A stretch of 64,000 nucleotides of DNA from Styela clava (lineage: Eukaryota; Chordata; Ascidiacea; Stolidobranchia; Styelidae), in the NCBI RefSeq assembly GCF_964204865.1, contig NC_135257.1:930001-994000 (forward strand). The letters run 5' to 3'. Both the position numbers and the translations under genes were made by a program. Each line of letters starts with the position of its first letter. The first letter of the stretch is position 1. Under the pieces are notes generated by a model. It was not told where the DNA came from. It did no database searches and saw only the letters and a program-made list of their open reading frames with translations. This document shows positions 25,111 to 36,938 of the stretch, piece by piece.

Positions 25111-28100
25111 ATGTATATTGCGTATTTACTGGCGGTGCAGCTTTGTCTTTTGAATTCATTTTCTGTGGCACAAGAGAATGCTTGGGCAGGTGAGACATCT
25201 GTATTATATATACTTTGGTATTGAACAATGTTTCGTTACAAAGATTATTTAAGGGATATAATTCTATTCTCAATGTGACAAAATTGGACCAAGTTTATAT
25301 ATGACGTATTGACCGAAAATTACTCATCGAGGACCCAGGTTTTCGTGTATATGTTTTTCACCAGAGGTCCGAACACAATATTTAAAAATTACTGGGGTCC
25401 GGCAATTCCAAAGAGATATATATATTTTAACTATGCAAACAAAATTTCAAATGAATCGTTTGACAAAATACGCTTCGGTGTCGCTATAACAAGACTTCAG
25501 TTGTACAACTGAACGGCGCCTTTGCTTAAAAGACTTGAAACATTCCCCCCATAGCACCCGTAAAAAATATATTTGTAAGTGTTCTCGCGACTTGAATTAC
25601 CTTCAAGACTGAAAATTTGGAATTTATTAGTTGCGCAGAAAAACGATTTTTTTTTAAATAATCTCAAGAAAAAACAGAACGTCCACGGGAATTTCCGCAA
25701 AACGATTCATTAGTCGACTTCGGGTCCAATAGCAAAGTCATTTATCAATCGTTAGTTTGAGAAATTACATTTTTCGTTTTGCCAGCTAATCATTTCAATA
25801 TTGGTTCTAGGAAGTGAGAGTTTACTATTATGTGAAATCGGGTTTTCGTTCTATATTTGAATTCCGAAAAACAAATTAAAACTGACAAATACGGTAGCAT
25901 GCAAACCCCAAAAACAATCTATTGTTTGAAAGTTTGTAAAAATGTATCCAAGCAGACGCTGAAACTTCATTTTTACGCCACTATTGACATCTTGCTGATT
26001 CGCTAATGCTAGGGGAGCAAACAAGTGGTAAAAACTTATATCTGTATATTGCTATGACAATTTTTTCTCAGTGGTTTAACAAAAAAATGCATTACATCAC
26101 AATTGTGAAATAAAAAGGAGCGATGCATTCAAAGTCAAGAAGCCGCTGCGGTCCAAATTTAATACTCGAAAGATCCTGATTCGGACCGCGGTCCGCCAGT
26201 TGAGTAGCCCTGCTCTTAAATACTTTAGTCAAGTTTAGTGCAACGGCTTTTCCTCGGCTTTTCCATTCTCAGCATAAATATAAAAGTCCCATTTCTAGTG
26301 GGTAAGCTGGAAGTAAGATGGAAGTCTGCAGGTACGTACAGGCTATCGATTTGGGGTTAGACAAACCCTTTATTGAGTTCGCAAATGCCCTGAGTTCAAA
26401 CTCTGGTCCCAAATATTTAGTCTTCAGCATCAATGAGCGAGCGATCATGTAGCTACTGCGGTGGCATTGAAGAAACAAGCATCATGAAGTCACTCTCCGA
26501 CAGCATGAATTCCTATTTGTCAACGCGGAAGAATCTTGAACTAAGTCGCATTTCACAAAGTAGCGCACCCAAAACAGACTCGATTTACTCCATACGAACA
26601 AAATGTCACCGATACCTCACTCTAGGTCAGGATAAAACTGTATTAAAATCTGAGTGGATGAGTCAACCGTAACTCTTATTAGAGAGGTGCGACTTGTTTG
26701 CAGTTTGAACGGCAATTATATTCGATATTCTTTCCTGGATTCGGTGTGGCAGATTTAGTATATGCACAGGAGAACCAGCCAGAATATGGCAGTTATACTC
26801 TGTGCGAGGACGTAACAATATTTGGCACAATGCTTAGAAATGGTGAAACTGACCGCACGAAGATTAGTGCAGGATTTATTCCAGCATTGGGCTATATCAG
26901 AGTTAATATAACGATTGATCGACAATTGGGAACATTATTGCTTCAAAAATTGATCCCTGAGGAACCTTCAGATAAAATGCAATCTGCAAGTTTCTCATTA
27001 CACAAGATAAATCACTCCTCTGAAAAAGTTTTGATTTATTCTGTACATGTTAACACCCGCACAAAATATAACATTTTTCTTCTAGATGAAGAAGAAACTG
27101 CTGAATATTGGAATAATTTGGCACAGAATGATCTAAAGAAAGCGCTGGAGGAAGAAAACTTAAATAAATTAGTCGCAAAAAATATCATCTTCTTTTTGGG
27201 TACGTATATTTTGGTCATTGAAATAATTGTAAATCAGTTTTTACCTAACAAATAAGAAAAAGATCAATTAGGTACATGATAGCAAGTAATATAATTACTT
27301 TCAACAAATTACATGAAATATATGTTTATAAAGGTGATGGTATGAGCATATCAACTATAACTGCTGGCCGAATACTAAAAGGTCAAATAAAAAATCAAAC
27401 GGGAGAAGAATACGTGTTGGGAATGGATAAACTACCATATACAGGCCTTTCAAAGGTATTGTGATTGACAATAATATGTCAAGAAATTGTACGTTATGAA
27501 GGGATACAAATTGTACTTAATGGGTCATAATATACATATTGCATTTATTTGCTATGCAGCCAGACATTGATAAGGTCTGATATTGTGTAAATTTCCTGTG
27601 GTGTTTTGTAAGTAAAAGTTCAAACACTTCACGTGTTTAGAGGGAGACCGTTCGTAAAATATTAATGGTTGGAGCTGCTAAATGCGTACGCAAACGAAAC
27701 TATGCATATGCGACCTTTGTTCGATAAAACGAATAACAATACGTCATTCCAAAACTTAATCGTTTAAACTAGAGACTAGTCTGTGGTATTGTCAGATTTG
27801 GCGTTCTAGTTACCTTTCAGCTTTGACACCAAACTTTCAAAGCATGGGTCCATGGGAGGGCAGCAGCTTTTTCCTATCACAATATCATCATAGTTTTGAT
27901 GTTTGAAATCATAAGTCTTTTCTATTTCAATAAACGTATGGCGGTTTATCCATCCATTGAAATATACGCAACTGGTTTATGGTTTACTTAAACTACGGCT
28001 ACGACCATATTGAACCCAAGTTATCCACCTTTTGCTTGAGAATCTAACCCAGGGGAGGAGAATTATACTTTTAATATACGTTAGAAGCACCATAACTACA

Positions 28101-31100
28101 AATTGCTTATCAACTGAGACCTAACTTTCAAGTTCAAAACGGAAACACTTCGAGATCATCAGCTACCTACGACATAGGTTAGCAATACAAGACACAAATT
28201 ACGTGGACGCGAGTGCAGTGATGCTACGCAGTGGAAAATGGGTTCTTGTCTTTTCCATTATGAAGTCAACGAATCGAAAGATTCGACTCGACCTATTACT
28301 CGTATTCTCCCAATCCGACTATATCATTGGTGTTGTCCCTTCCTAATATTCTTTGGTAATATAGCCCAATCCCTAACGGAAATACAATGTCAATAGTTTT
28401 GTTTTTAATGGTAAACTATCAAATCAAATAATAAAGTTGCGTTCATTCAAAACGACCAACTTCGGGATATAATTGCGGCATCGAAGAATGACGATACCTG
28501 CATACGTCCGCACACAGCCAATATACCTATATATAGCCATTTTATGACACCGTATATGTCCGTAATAAACTGCGTCAATTGACATACACACATATTCGTA
28601 ACTGTGTAGGTATATAATGTAACAAACTCCACCACAATTCGTAACGAAACGACAAACGCAGTCATAAACGAGATAGACTGAAGTTGCGGCATGAATTAAG
28701 ACAGGGGTCTATAAACTAGATATAAAAAATAAATATTTATCTGCGAATCATTATCTAGACATATTCTGTGGATAGACAAACCACCGACTCGGCAGCTACA
28801 GCAACTGCATATTTGTGTGGAGTTAAATCAAAACATGGAACTATCGGTTTGAGTGGAGGAGTCAAAAGACGTAATTGCAAATCCGGTGAAGGACTTGAAG
28901 TGAACTCGGTATTGATCGACGCATTTAATGCTGGTGAGTTCAGAATATTGCTATTTTAGAACACTCCTATCAAGTCTTCTCATTTTTTGGAGAGAAGTAT
29001 TAGAATTATAGCAATATACTTTTTACACATACAGGCAAATCAACAGGGATAATATCTACAGTTCATATCACGCATGCATCTCCTGCCGGAACATATGCAC
29101 ATACTCCCGAACGTCAATGGTACAGCGACACGAGACAATCAGACGAAAGTAAAGTAGAGGGGTGCAAAGATATTGCTTTACAGTTTTATGAAGCATCAAA
29201 TATGATAACGGTAAAAACGCGCGAAAACGTCAGTCAGTTTAAATGGTTAACAGCCAGTTTCAAATCTATATTTGGTGTTGGGGATTTGTAAAATTTTAAG
29301 TTCAAATACAAACATCATCCTAGAAAAGACCTGAAGTGTGCAATTCAAATTATCTATATCAAATCGAAATTGACCTCGAATATTACTCTACATTCATTCT
29401 CGTATTCATAGACTGGAGTTCACTGACAGATTATGAATATTTTTCGCAATAACCATAATATACATATTTACAGGTTGCGCTTGGGGGTGGTCGTCAATAC
29501 TTCCGACCGCCCTCAGTTCCGGACGAAGAAATGCCTTTATTTCCAGGAGAGAGGGGAGACGAAAGAGATTTAATTCAAGAGTGGTTAGATAATGCGGATG
29601 TAGACGAGAACAGACAATATGTTTTTAACAAAACATTATTTGACGATATTGATCCTGTAAAAACTGACAGATTGCTTGGTAAGGCGGAACAATTACTATA
29701 CTTAATTATACACAATCAGGCAGTCAGTAGTAGAATGAAAAGTCTATGAATATCTGTGATAAAGGTTTTTTTCTCTAAGACGCCGACACAGAAGATCAAG
29801 TATAGTAAATTATCACCTTGTGCTCTGATTTTGGTTCGTTTTAATAAGTTCCGAGACCTGTCTTTCCTGAGATATACGGCATATTACCTTATAGTTAATC
29901 TTTGATGTAGTGTTCACAAGGGTTTTCTGCGGAAACACCGTTTGTATAATTCGGAATATTACCAAAGTGAGTACTTATAAAGATTTGGTGAAATATAGCA
30001 CAACTATTTTAAACTTACTGATGTAGAAATTCTTTGTACGTTTTTTAATATTTTTTTGGGTATGTTAAGGTCTATTTCAGCCTTCGGGGATGAACTACGA
30101 AATATTCCGCAACCCGGATAACGAACCCAGTCTTGCTGAAATGACGGAAAAGACAATCGAGATTTTGCGTAAAAATGAAAATGGATATTTCTTATTTGTG
30201 GAAGGGGGAAACATTGGTAAGAAAATTGATTCGAAAGAAAGTGTTCTGAAGATAATTGTGCTTAAAGCTACTATGTCTAATGCTATGCAAATGAGCCAGG
30301 ATTCCGAATGTTATGCAAATACCAACTATGCTCATCACAACACTTCATCGGTAGTAATTTGATATGTTTGTGAAACAAGACAAATCTGGCATTTTTGTGT
30401 AACAAGAAAATGTTTATAAACAAGCTATTTAATAATTGACATTGTACCCTTAGACAGAGGTCATCACGACAACAGCGCAGCCGAGGCTTTATATGACACA
30501 GTGGCATTCGATGATGCGATTGAAAAAGCAATGTCGTTAACATCCGAAAGTGATACGTTAATAGTAGTATCGGCTGATCACAGTCATGTCATGAGTTTTG
30601 GTGGATACACATTCCGAGGAAATCCGATATTTGGTAATTTCTTCTATTTATCCTAGAAATAATAATATGGACATTTTGTTAAATGGTGTCAATTGAGTCA
30701 ATAGTGCCCAACATGTGTTTTTGAGGTATATGAAAACAAATTATGCAAATTAATTACCAATAGTAAAATGAAAACACGTGAAACTCTGAAACGAAACATT
30801 TCTGATTTACTTTACGACCACTTAGTACAATAAATATAGTCTGAATATACCGTTAGTATTTTCTATTTTCTTACACTTATTATGAACAAATCAGTCTTAG
30901 GCTGTGGCCATTTGAAGTTTTCAGAACCTGTACCTTCCGATCATTTCTACGAATAATGAATCATGTATGTTGTTTCGACTTAAACAGGCACCGTACGTTC
31001 GCCTGACTATAAATCCCTTGCATCTGACGGAAAGCAATTCACTTCGTTGCTATATGGAAATGGTCCTGGCTATCAAGGATTTCCAACTCTACCAATCAGA

Positions 31101-31871
31101 CCTAGACAAAATTTAAGTGAAGTCAACACAGGTAAAAACTGCAAAATTGATGAATTTGCCGGTCGTTTGAGGTTTGGACATTAATAGAATACACTGTTAA
31201 TATATAACACTGTTGAATTTGTCTCCAAATTTTCAGACACTTGTTGTTATTATTCTAACAGCTTCGTTTCTTTACCGTCAACAATCCGCAGTGCCACATG
31301 CCAGTGAGTCACATGGAGGTGATGACGTAGCGATTCTAGCCTCGGGACCCATGGCCCATTTGTTCCAAGGAGTACACGAACAAAACTATATTCCACACGT
31401 CATGAGGTGAACAAATAGTGAAATATCATTTGCATAATCAATTACATTTTCCGTTTTCATGCATTGCTGAATACAGAAAATGGTGACAAAAAAATAGAAA
31501 TAGTATTATTTATATCAAACTCAATAGATATATATTGAATAACAAAGAACTTCTAATTAACTATAATCAAAAACCATTTTTGTTCATTCAGATATGCTGC
31601 CTGCATTGGAAATAATATTGACCACTGTCTACTAGAAACCGAAGAAGCACAAGAAGATATCGAAGAATATTATATTCCTTTTCTTGCTATAAATCTGACT
31701 TTCACCGATACCATAGTTGCCCTGTATGTGCAATTTGTTCTTGTGATTTGTTTGGCAAGCTTTATGATATTTTTGGGTCTGATGGCGATAAAATCACCAG
31801 GGGGAAATTCTAAAGAAAAATCCGGGTATGCCTTAGACAATGGGAAAGTCTACGTAAACACTGGTTTTTAG
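25111..31871 (+). CDS. ALP-like: Alkaline phosphatase, membrane-anchored
   Basis: Zinc/magnesium phosphomonoesterase acting outside the cell. Exons: 25111-25189, 27086-27199, 27334-27455, 28759-28933, 29035-29210, 29474-29678, 30070-30216, 30454-30633, 30988-31131, 31262-31406, 31592-31871. Phases close to 588 residues. Exon 1 encodes a signal peptide ([20 protein letters not shown]). Active-site residues seen: D66 in GDGM; nucleophile S116 in [11 protein letters not shown]177 and S179 in THASPAGTY; metal ligands E335 (VEGG), D340 and H344 (IDRGHH, normally IDHGHH), D381-H382 (ADHSH) and H465 (ESHGG). The crown-type segment [11 protein letters not shown] precedes H465. The C-terminus has a hydrophobic segment (about 537-562) followed by a 26-residue polar tail, unlike the GPI-anchored vertebrate enzymes. 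The exon 7 acceptor at 30069 is chosen over a later AG because it keeps the frame and restores the GLFQPSGM segment. Confidence 0.95.
26150..26212. mobile_element. One end of a hAT-like element in alkaline phosphatase intron 1
   Basis: On the minus strand this reads CAGGGCTACTCAACTGGCGG followed by ACCGCGGTCC, the GC-rich end style of hAT elements. I could not find the matching left end, so only a fragment is claimed. Confidence 0.35.
26330..26470 (-). mobile_element. Possible tRNA-derived SINE relic
   Basis: The minus strand has a tRNA-like arrangement: a segment GCTACATGATCGCTCGCTC, then a B-box-like GAGTTTGAACTC about 40 bases on. Both boxes diverge from consensus and no tail was identified, so this is weak. 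Confidence 0.25.
26698..27085 (+). other. Long open stretch in intron 1 of alkaline phosphatase, in frame with exon 2
   Basis: A 129-codon open frame begins at 26698 and runs without a stop through the exon 2 acceptor (TTCTTCTAG at 27077-27085) into the phosphatase frame. The translated piece has no resemblance to alkaline phosphatase or any family I know. The signal-peptide exon at 25111-25189 joins exon 2 in perfect phase, so this is most likely intronic. An alternative first exon or an intron-retained N-terminal extension remains possible. Confidence 0.3.
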
Positions 31872-32539
31872 TTTTATGTTATTTCAAAATCCAATCCATA
31901 TAATTTGTAATTTTTTATTATGTGACTCTAAATTTTGCGTTATACTAATATACTTGAGGATGTATACCATGTATTGGTAATAGAAGAAAAATTATGCAGA
32001 AATATGAAATTTAGTTTGTACTAAACAAGGCCACGGGAATGTTCGTCTTTAGCCCTGTCGTTGCCCATGTGCTGCTATCGGGAAGTGTGGGATCTTCTGT
32101 GCCATTGTTACCCCATTGTTTGTAGGCAACTTCATGCTACGAGTATAGATGACGTATACTCTTAAGAATAGGCATTTTTGAATGCCTGACGATTTCAGAA
32201 TCGAATATCGAATACTTGTAATTAAAAGTGAATCTTTTACTGGAATGGTTCCTCCAGATACATGAATTACGGAAAACAAAAAATTCATCACTCAGTTGGT
32301 TTGCTGAGCGTTCAAATACAATAAAAAACAGTTTTCAGTGATAACTAACTAAGAAAAACGAGTTATATATCCGAATTGCCTTTTAAAATATGGCTTTAAT
32401 AAAAAAAATTGTGAAATTCACCTCGAACGTTGTTGGATAGATAAAAAAGGAGCTGGAAAATTTGCATCTGAACTGATTCGAATAATTTACTTTAGATTCT
32501 AAATACCCAGTCTCACTAATATAGAAGCCTACTCAATAA

Positions 32540-33803
32540 AGCGAATGCTGATCAAATATTTCACACTGTTGAATTCTTCCCTGCCAAAATGTTTGAATTG
32601 TTGGCTGAGCGAACCAATTTAAACAATGTACAAAGAGATTGCGAGATTATTGAAACAGCAAAAAATTACTCAAGCAAATGATCGGGATCTTCTTCACACG
32701 GGTCTTGTGCAAATGCCGAATGTACGTATGTACTGCAACATCATATGCACTTGTTGGCAGCGTGATGAGCAGGAATAGGTTTCAGCAGCTGCTCATAAAT
32801 ATTCACATAGTCGACAATTATTCAGTGACTGACGGAAATAGAAAGAATGAAAAACTGTAGGAAATAAGGTCCTGGATAAAGAAGATAAGAGAAGATTGTT
32901 TAAAAATCGTATACCCAAAGAATACAATTCCGTAAATGAAATCATGTCTCAATATAAAGAACGAACAAGCCCCATCAGACAATTTATGAAAAGTAGACCT
33001 TATTCCTGGGGATTCAAAATATGGATGGTGGAAAACATAACGTCGGCACGGTGCTCAAAAAATGAATTGGAAACACAAAAATTGCCAATGAGAAGGACAA
33101 AAATAAAAGAGGAAAAGGTGCTTATGATTATAGCGTTGAAGATCTTAGTAAAACATCCGCAGTGACTCGGTATGATAACAGAGAAGTAATTCTCTTATAC
33201 TCGTATATTGGGGTGGAACTCGTCGGCACCATCAAAAGATGGCACAAGAGAGAAAAAAATACCTAGATGTAACAATGCCTGCAATTTATAAGGAATTTAA
33301 TGCATTCATGGGAGGAATAGACAAGTTAGGATCGTTTTCCACCAAATACAGATTTAAGATGGTGTTCGGAAGATGGTATATATATATATATATTTATTTT
33401 GGTATTTTGTATTCGTGGGTTTGGCAAATGATCGATACCGCCGAGAATTCGTACGAATAAGGTGCCTCTGATGATGAAAAGAAGGCATTTTCAATTTGCT
33501 TTTGCATGCGCACTTGTTCAGATAAATACCGCAAAACGCAGTGGGACCAATTCCGGGTGCGAATACCTAGATGTCAAGTTAATCAAGTTAGTCAAGTTAG
33601 TCAAGTTAATCATGCACATTGACCCATTGGCCCATATCTGTGAAAATGTAGATATATACTGCAAATACATTCACTCAATACCCAATGCTACAAATGCATG
33701 GCTCTGTCAAAAAAAGAAATTGTTTTGTGTCTTTTCATACATTTTAAATGAAGCTTTCGTGGACATCAATGCCCACAGTGACATATATGACACTTTTGAG
33801 TAG
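32540..33803 (+). pseudogene. Decayed piggyBac-family transposase
   Basis: Fragments in several frames follow the order of a piggyBac DDE transposase: SRNRFQQLLINIHIVDN (about 32770-32820), the region KNRIPKEYNSVNEIMSQYKE then YSWGFKIW (32896-33030), and NAFMGGIDKLGSFSTKYRF followed by the W-containing segment (33295-33380). The canonical first catalytic motif V-D-E reads V-N-E here. Frame breaks and stops separate the blocks, so it is inactive. Its TIRs and TTAA target ends could not be fixed. It sits just downstream of the alkaline phosphatase gene. Confidence 0.75.
33571..33612. repeat. Short tandem repeat, unit TCAAGTTAR
   Basis: About four copies of a 9-bp unit (TCAAGTTAA/TCAAGTTAG) near the end of the piggyBac relic. 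Confidence 0.8.
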
Positions 33804-34111
33804 GGAGGAAAAAATTCTGAAAATGTTTTCTGTTTGTTTTAATTAAATATGTTCAATAAACGGAAGTAAAATCTCAAACAAAAAATTTTAGCTAGAATTT
33901 TTCGCGTGTTGGGTTTTGAAGGGAGTACTTAAAATATTTTAAAAGCAAATATTTGAAAAAACTTAGTTGCAAAATTGAGGATTTATACCAAATATGTAAC
34001 TCATTCCAGACACGGACATCCATTTTCAATATCGCGCAATGTCGATTTCTTATCAAAATTTTTGATAGATGCAATCATTGAACATTTATGCTATAGCTGG
34101 TAACATATTTT

Positions 34112-35660
34112 ATGAAAAATTAATCGAATACACCTCTGATAAATTTTATTAAGCTATATATTATCATCTATTGAATAAAAAGGTAATCAATTCCCACATG
34201 GAAAATACCATCACCTTAGGAATAACGGTAGTAAGTCATTAAAAAATCAATATGTAATCAGTAGTTACAGTGAAATATTCAGCATTCGCTCCAATGAATA
34301 GACTGTATCAAATGAGAAAAATAAGTTTAAAACGAAATTTAGTTCACAAAATAGCGAAAATATGTTCATCTATTTCTATAAAAATTCCCGACCATAATGT
34401 AATTTCGTATAGCTATCGCACTATTTTTATTAGACCCAATCTATAGCCATATATGCCGGTAAAATTCTTTGTAAAAATTAATTGAATATTCTTCCGATAA
34501 ATTTTAAAACGTCGAATATTTCCATTTATTGAATGGAATATTCAACCTATTTCCATACGGCTAATACCAACTGACAATCAAATATAGTTTAGGAATTCAT
34601 TCAATAAATCAACATGCGATCACTCACGCTAGTTACAGTGAATTATTTAGTCAATATTCATTCCAATAAAAGGATGTATACAGTAATAAATGAATCATAA
34701 GTAATATGTCATTTATATTCAGCGAATAAAGTCGCCTACAAAAAATCTAAATAATACATGGGAAAGTTCGAAATCAGGCCATGTTATAGCTTTTTAAACT
34801 AACATTAATTAAATCAGATATTATCGATTGCATCTTGATTGCAAATAACTTGTTCGTGTTTGAAATTGCATTCACTATAATTCTTAACAACCAACATGTA
34901 ATCTGCGCGCTTAGGTCTATATATTTACGCAATTTTCACGCAGTTCTTATCAATTTTGACTACCAAGAGTTTACTACCAATATAAAAGCAATAATCTATT
35001 TAATAAAGAGCAGAAAATCGTTCTTATTGCGGTGAAAATCGTAGCTCTAGTCCAGCATATTAACGTCAATTTATTTTGGCGAGCATCGCAATATGAATCA
35101 TCACTTGCTCCTCGAGATATAATTATTTATTACAAAAACCACACGATTAAGATGCACTTGTTATATTTTCTGTTCATATTTTGATTATCATTAGATAATA
35201 AAGTTGGAAGAAATGTGATGTCATAGCCATCTTATTATGTTAAACAAACTTACTCGTTGGCCAAATTTGACCCCCAAATTAAAAATAACAATTGTATCAC
35301 ATAAGATGAATTGAAACAGCAGGTATGCTTCATTTCAGCCCCGTTAAGCTTCGTCCTGGTGCACAATTTTATTACTGCTGAATGCATATAACATGCTTTC
35401 AAAAACATTTGTATGAGCTGCTGGTAATACTCCCCGTAAAAATTAATTGAATATTTCTTCGATAATTTTGAAACGCCAATATTTGGAAAATAATCTATTC
35501 CCATATGGAAAATACCAACTTGATAACCTGAAATACTTTACAAATAACGGTAGGAAGTTAGAAAATGAAATAAATTGTTTATAGTATTCATTTATTTATG
35601 GTAGTGTCTGTTAGTTCAATTATCGTGCTAATGGATAGACTACACTAGATGATAAAACGA
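34112..35660. repeat. Diverged dispersed repeat, three copies
   Basis: Copies at about 34112-34320, 34473-34690 and 35433-35660 share an order of blocks: AAAAATTAATYGAATA, a TGATAAATTTT-like block, CCATATGGAAAATACCA, an AATAACGGTAG block and a block around AATGGATAGACT. Similarity is patchy, so these are old copies of one repeat. No terminal structure was found. Confidence 0.5.
35150..35440. repeat. Dispersed repeat, copy 1 (partner at 42405-42700)
   Basis: Aligns by eye with 42405-42700: ACCACACGATTAA, a CACTTRTTATATTTT block, TATTATGTTAAACAAA versus TATCATGGTGAACAAA, and ACATGCTT.CAAAA...TGTATGAGCT. It overlaps the region of the three-copy repeat, so both may be parts of one longer old element. 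Confidence 0.55.
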
Positions 35661-36752
35661 GTCACTCACTAATAATGATTTAAGTCGCATAATGAATTTT
35701 TTATTGATCTGACAAATTTTTGTGTTTAAACGAAATAGACTGCAATTGATGTATAGTCAAACATCCTATAAGGCATGTATTCCATGTAATCTGTTTGATC
35801 AATCGAGCGTTAAAGTGATCGAACCAAGCTACACAACGTTATGGAAAAAATGTATTCAGTAAATATATCACTAATATTTGAAAGGAGTTATTAATTAATT
35901 TGTGATGGGAAACGCGGTGTCACTATAGAGTCATGAATCGAAACCGCAGTTTTGATCGATAAGTCTTCGGTCTCCGACTGATATTCTCGTTTTATTTTGT
36001 TGATAATTTTACAATTTTCTTAAATTGTCTGAAACACCAATAATCTATATACTTAAAACTCACATATCATTGTTGGTGAAATGTTGTCCTCGTTTACTGA
36101 AACTTCATTCAAGTTATCATACGTCAAACTTTTAATTTCTGACTGGTTAAACAAAAAGACACTGGTGTTGTTTATTTTTTCGACGATGTTTTTCTACGCA
36201 TTCATTCTCATACGACCTTCAGGAATCCAACAGCACAATCTAAGAGCCTTGACTTGAAATCAATAAATGTGGCGTTAACTCCTAAAAGTACAGTGTTGTA
36301 TTATGCGTTAGTCGATTTACCTATTCCGTTATTTGTTCGTTGTGTAAACGAACGAAACCTTATGGGCAGGGGGTATATTCACTTGACTAACACAAACATT
36401 CCCCGAGCTCGTAATAGAACTAAAATAAGGAAAATCTGAATAAAGTTAAGTCCTAACCCTAACATGATACACATACTACGGAAGTACCCAAAAATGAATG
36501 CCGGAACACCAAACGAAAGCATTGGGCACGGACCATAACAATCATCCAGTCTCGTTTGTTTCTTTCTGGTCAACTACTATTATTTACCTTTGAGCGTGAA
36601 ATAAATTGATCGAAATTCCAATACAATCCTTGCTACAGTATTGGTTGAGGTGATGTATTGCATACCGACATCTTTATTTTAAACAGCCTCTGTTTTGATA
36701 TGTGATGTGTGTATTTTAATAATGTCTTTTCACTATAGCAGTAAAATTTATC

Positions 36753-36938
36753 TTGTCTAACCTTCCTGTAGTTACGTTAACTAAATTTTCTTGGCTTTCA
36801 GAAAATCCGAAGCTGAAGCCGATCAACCGTGAAGATTCTGAGGAAAAGGCTCCTAGGTGGTGGGATTCAGAAAATCTGAAACTGATGTCAATCAATCGTA
36901 AGGATTCTGAAAAAAACAAATTCGAGGAAGCTTAGTTG
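36753..36938 (+). repeat. 69-bp in-frame tandem repeat in a small open frame
   Basis: Two imperfect copies of a 69-bp unit start at 36801 and 36870. In the open frame 36753-36935 they encode a 23-residue charged repeat (SENPKLKPINREDSEEKAP.. then SENLKLMSINRKDSEK..). CTTTCAG immediately before the first unit is a plausible acceptor, so this could be the last exon of a repeat-containing protein. No partner exon was found. Confidence 0.35.
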
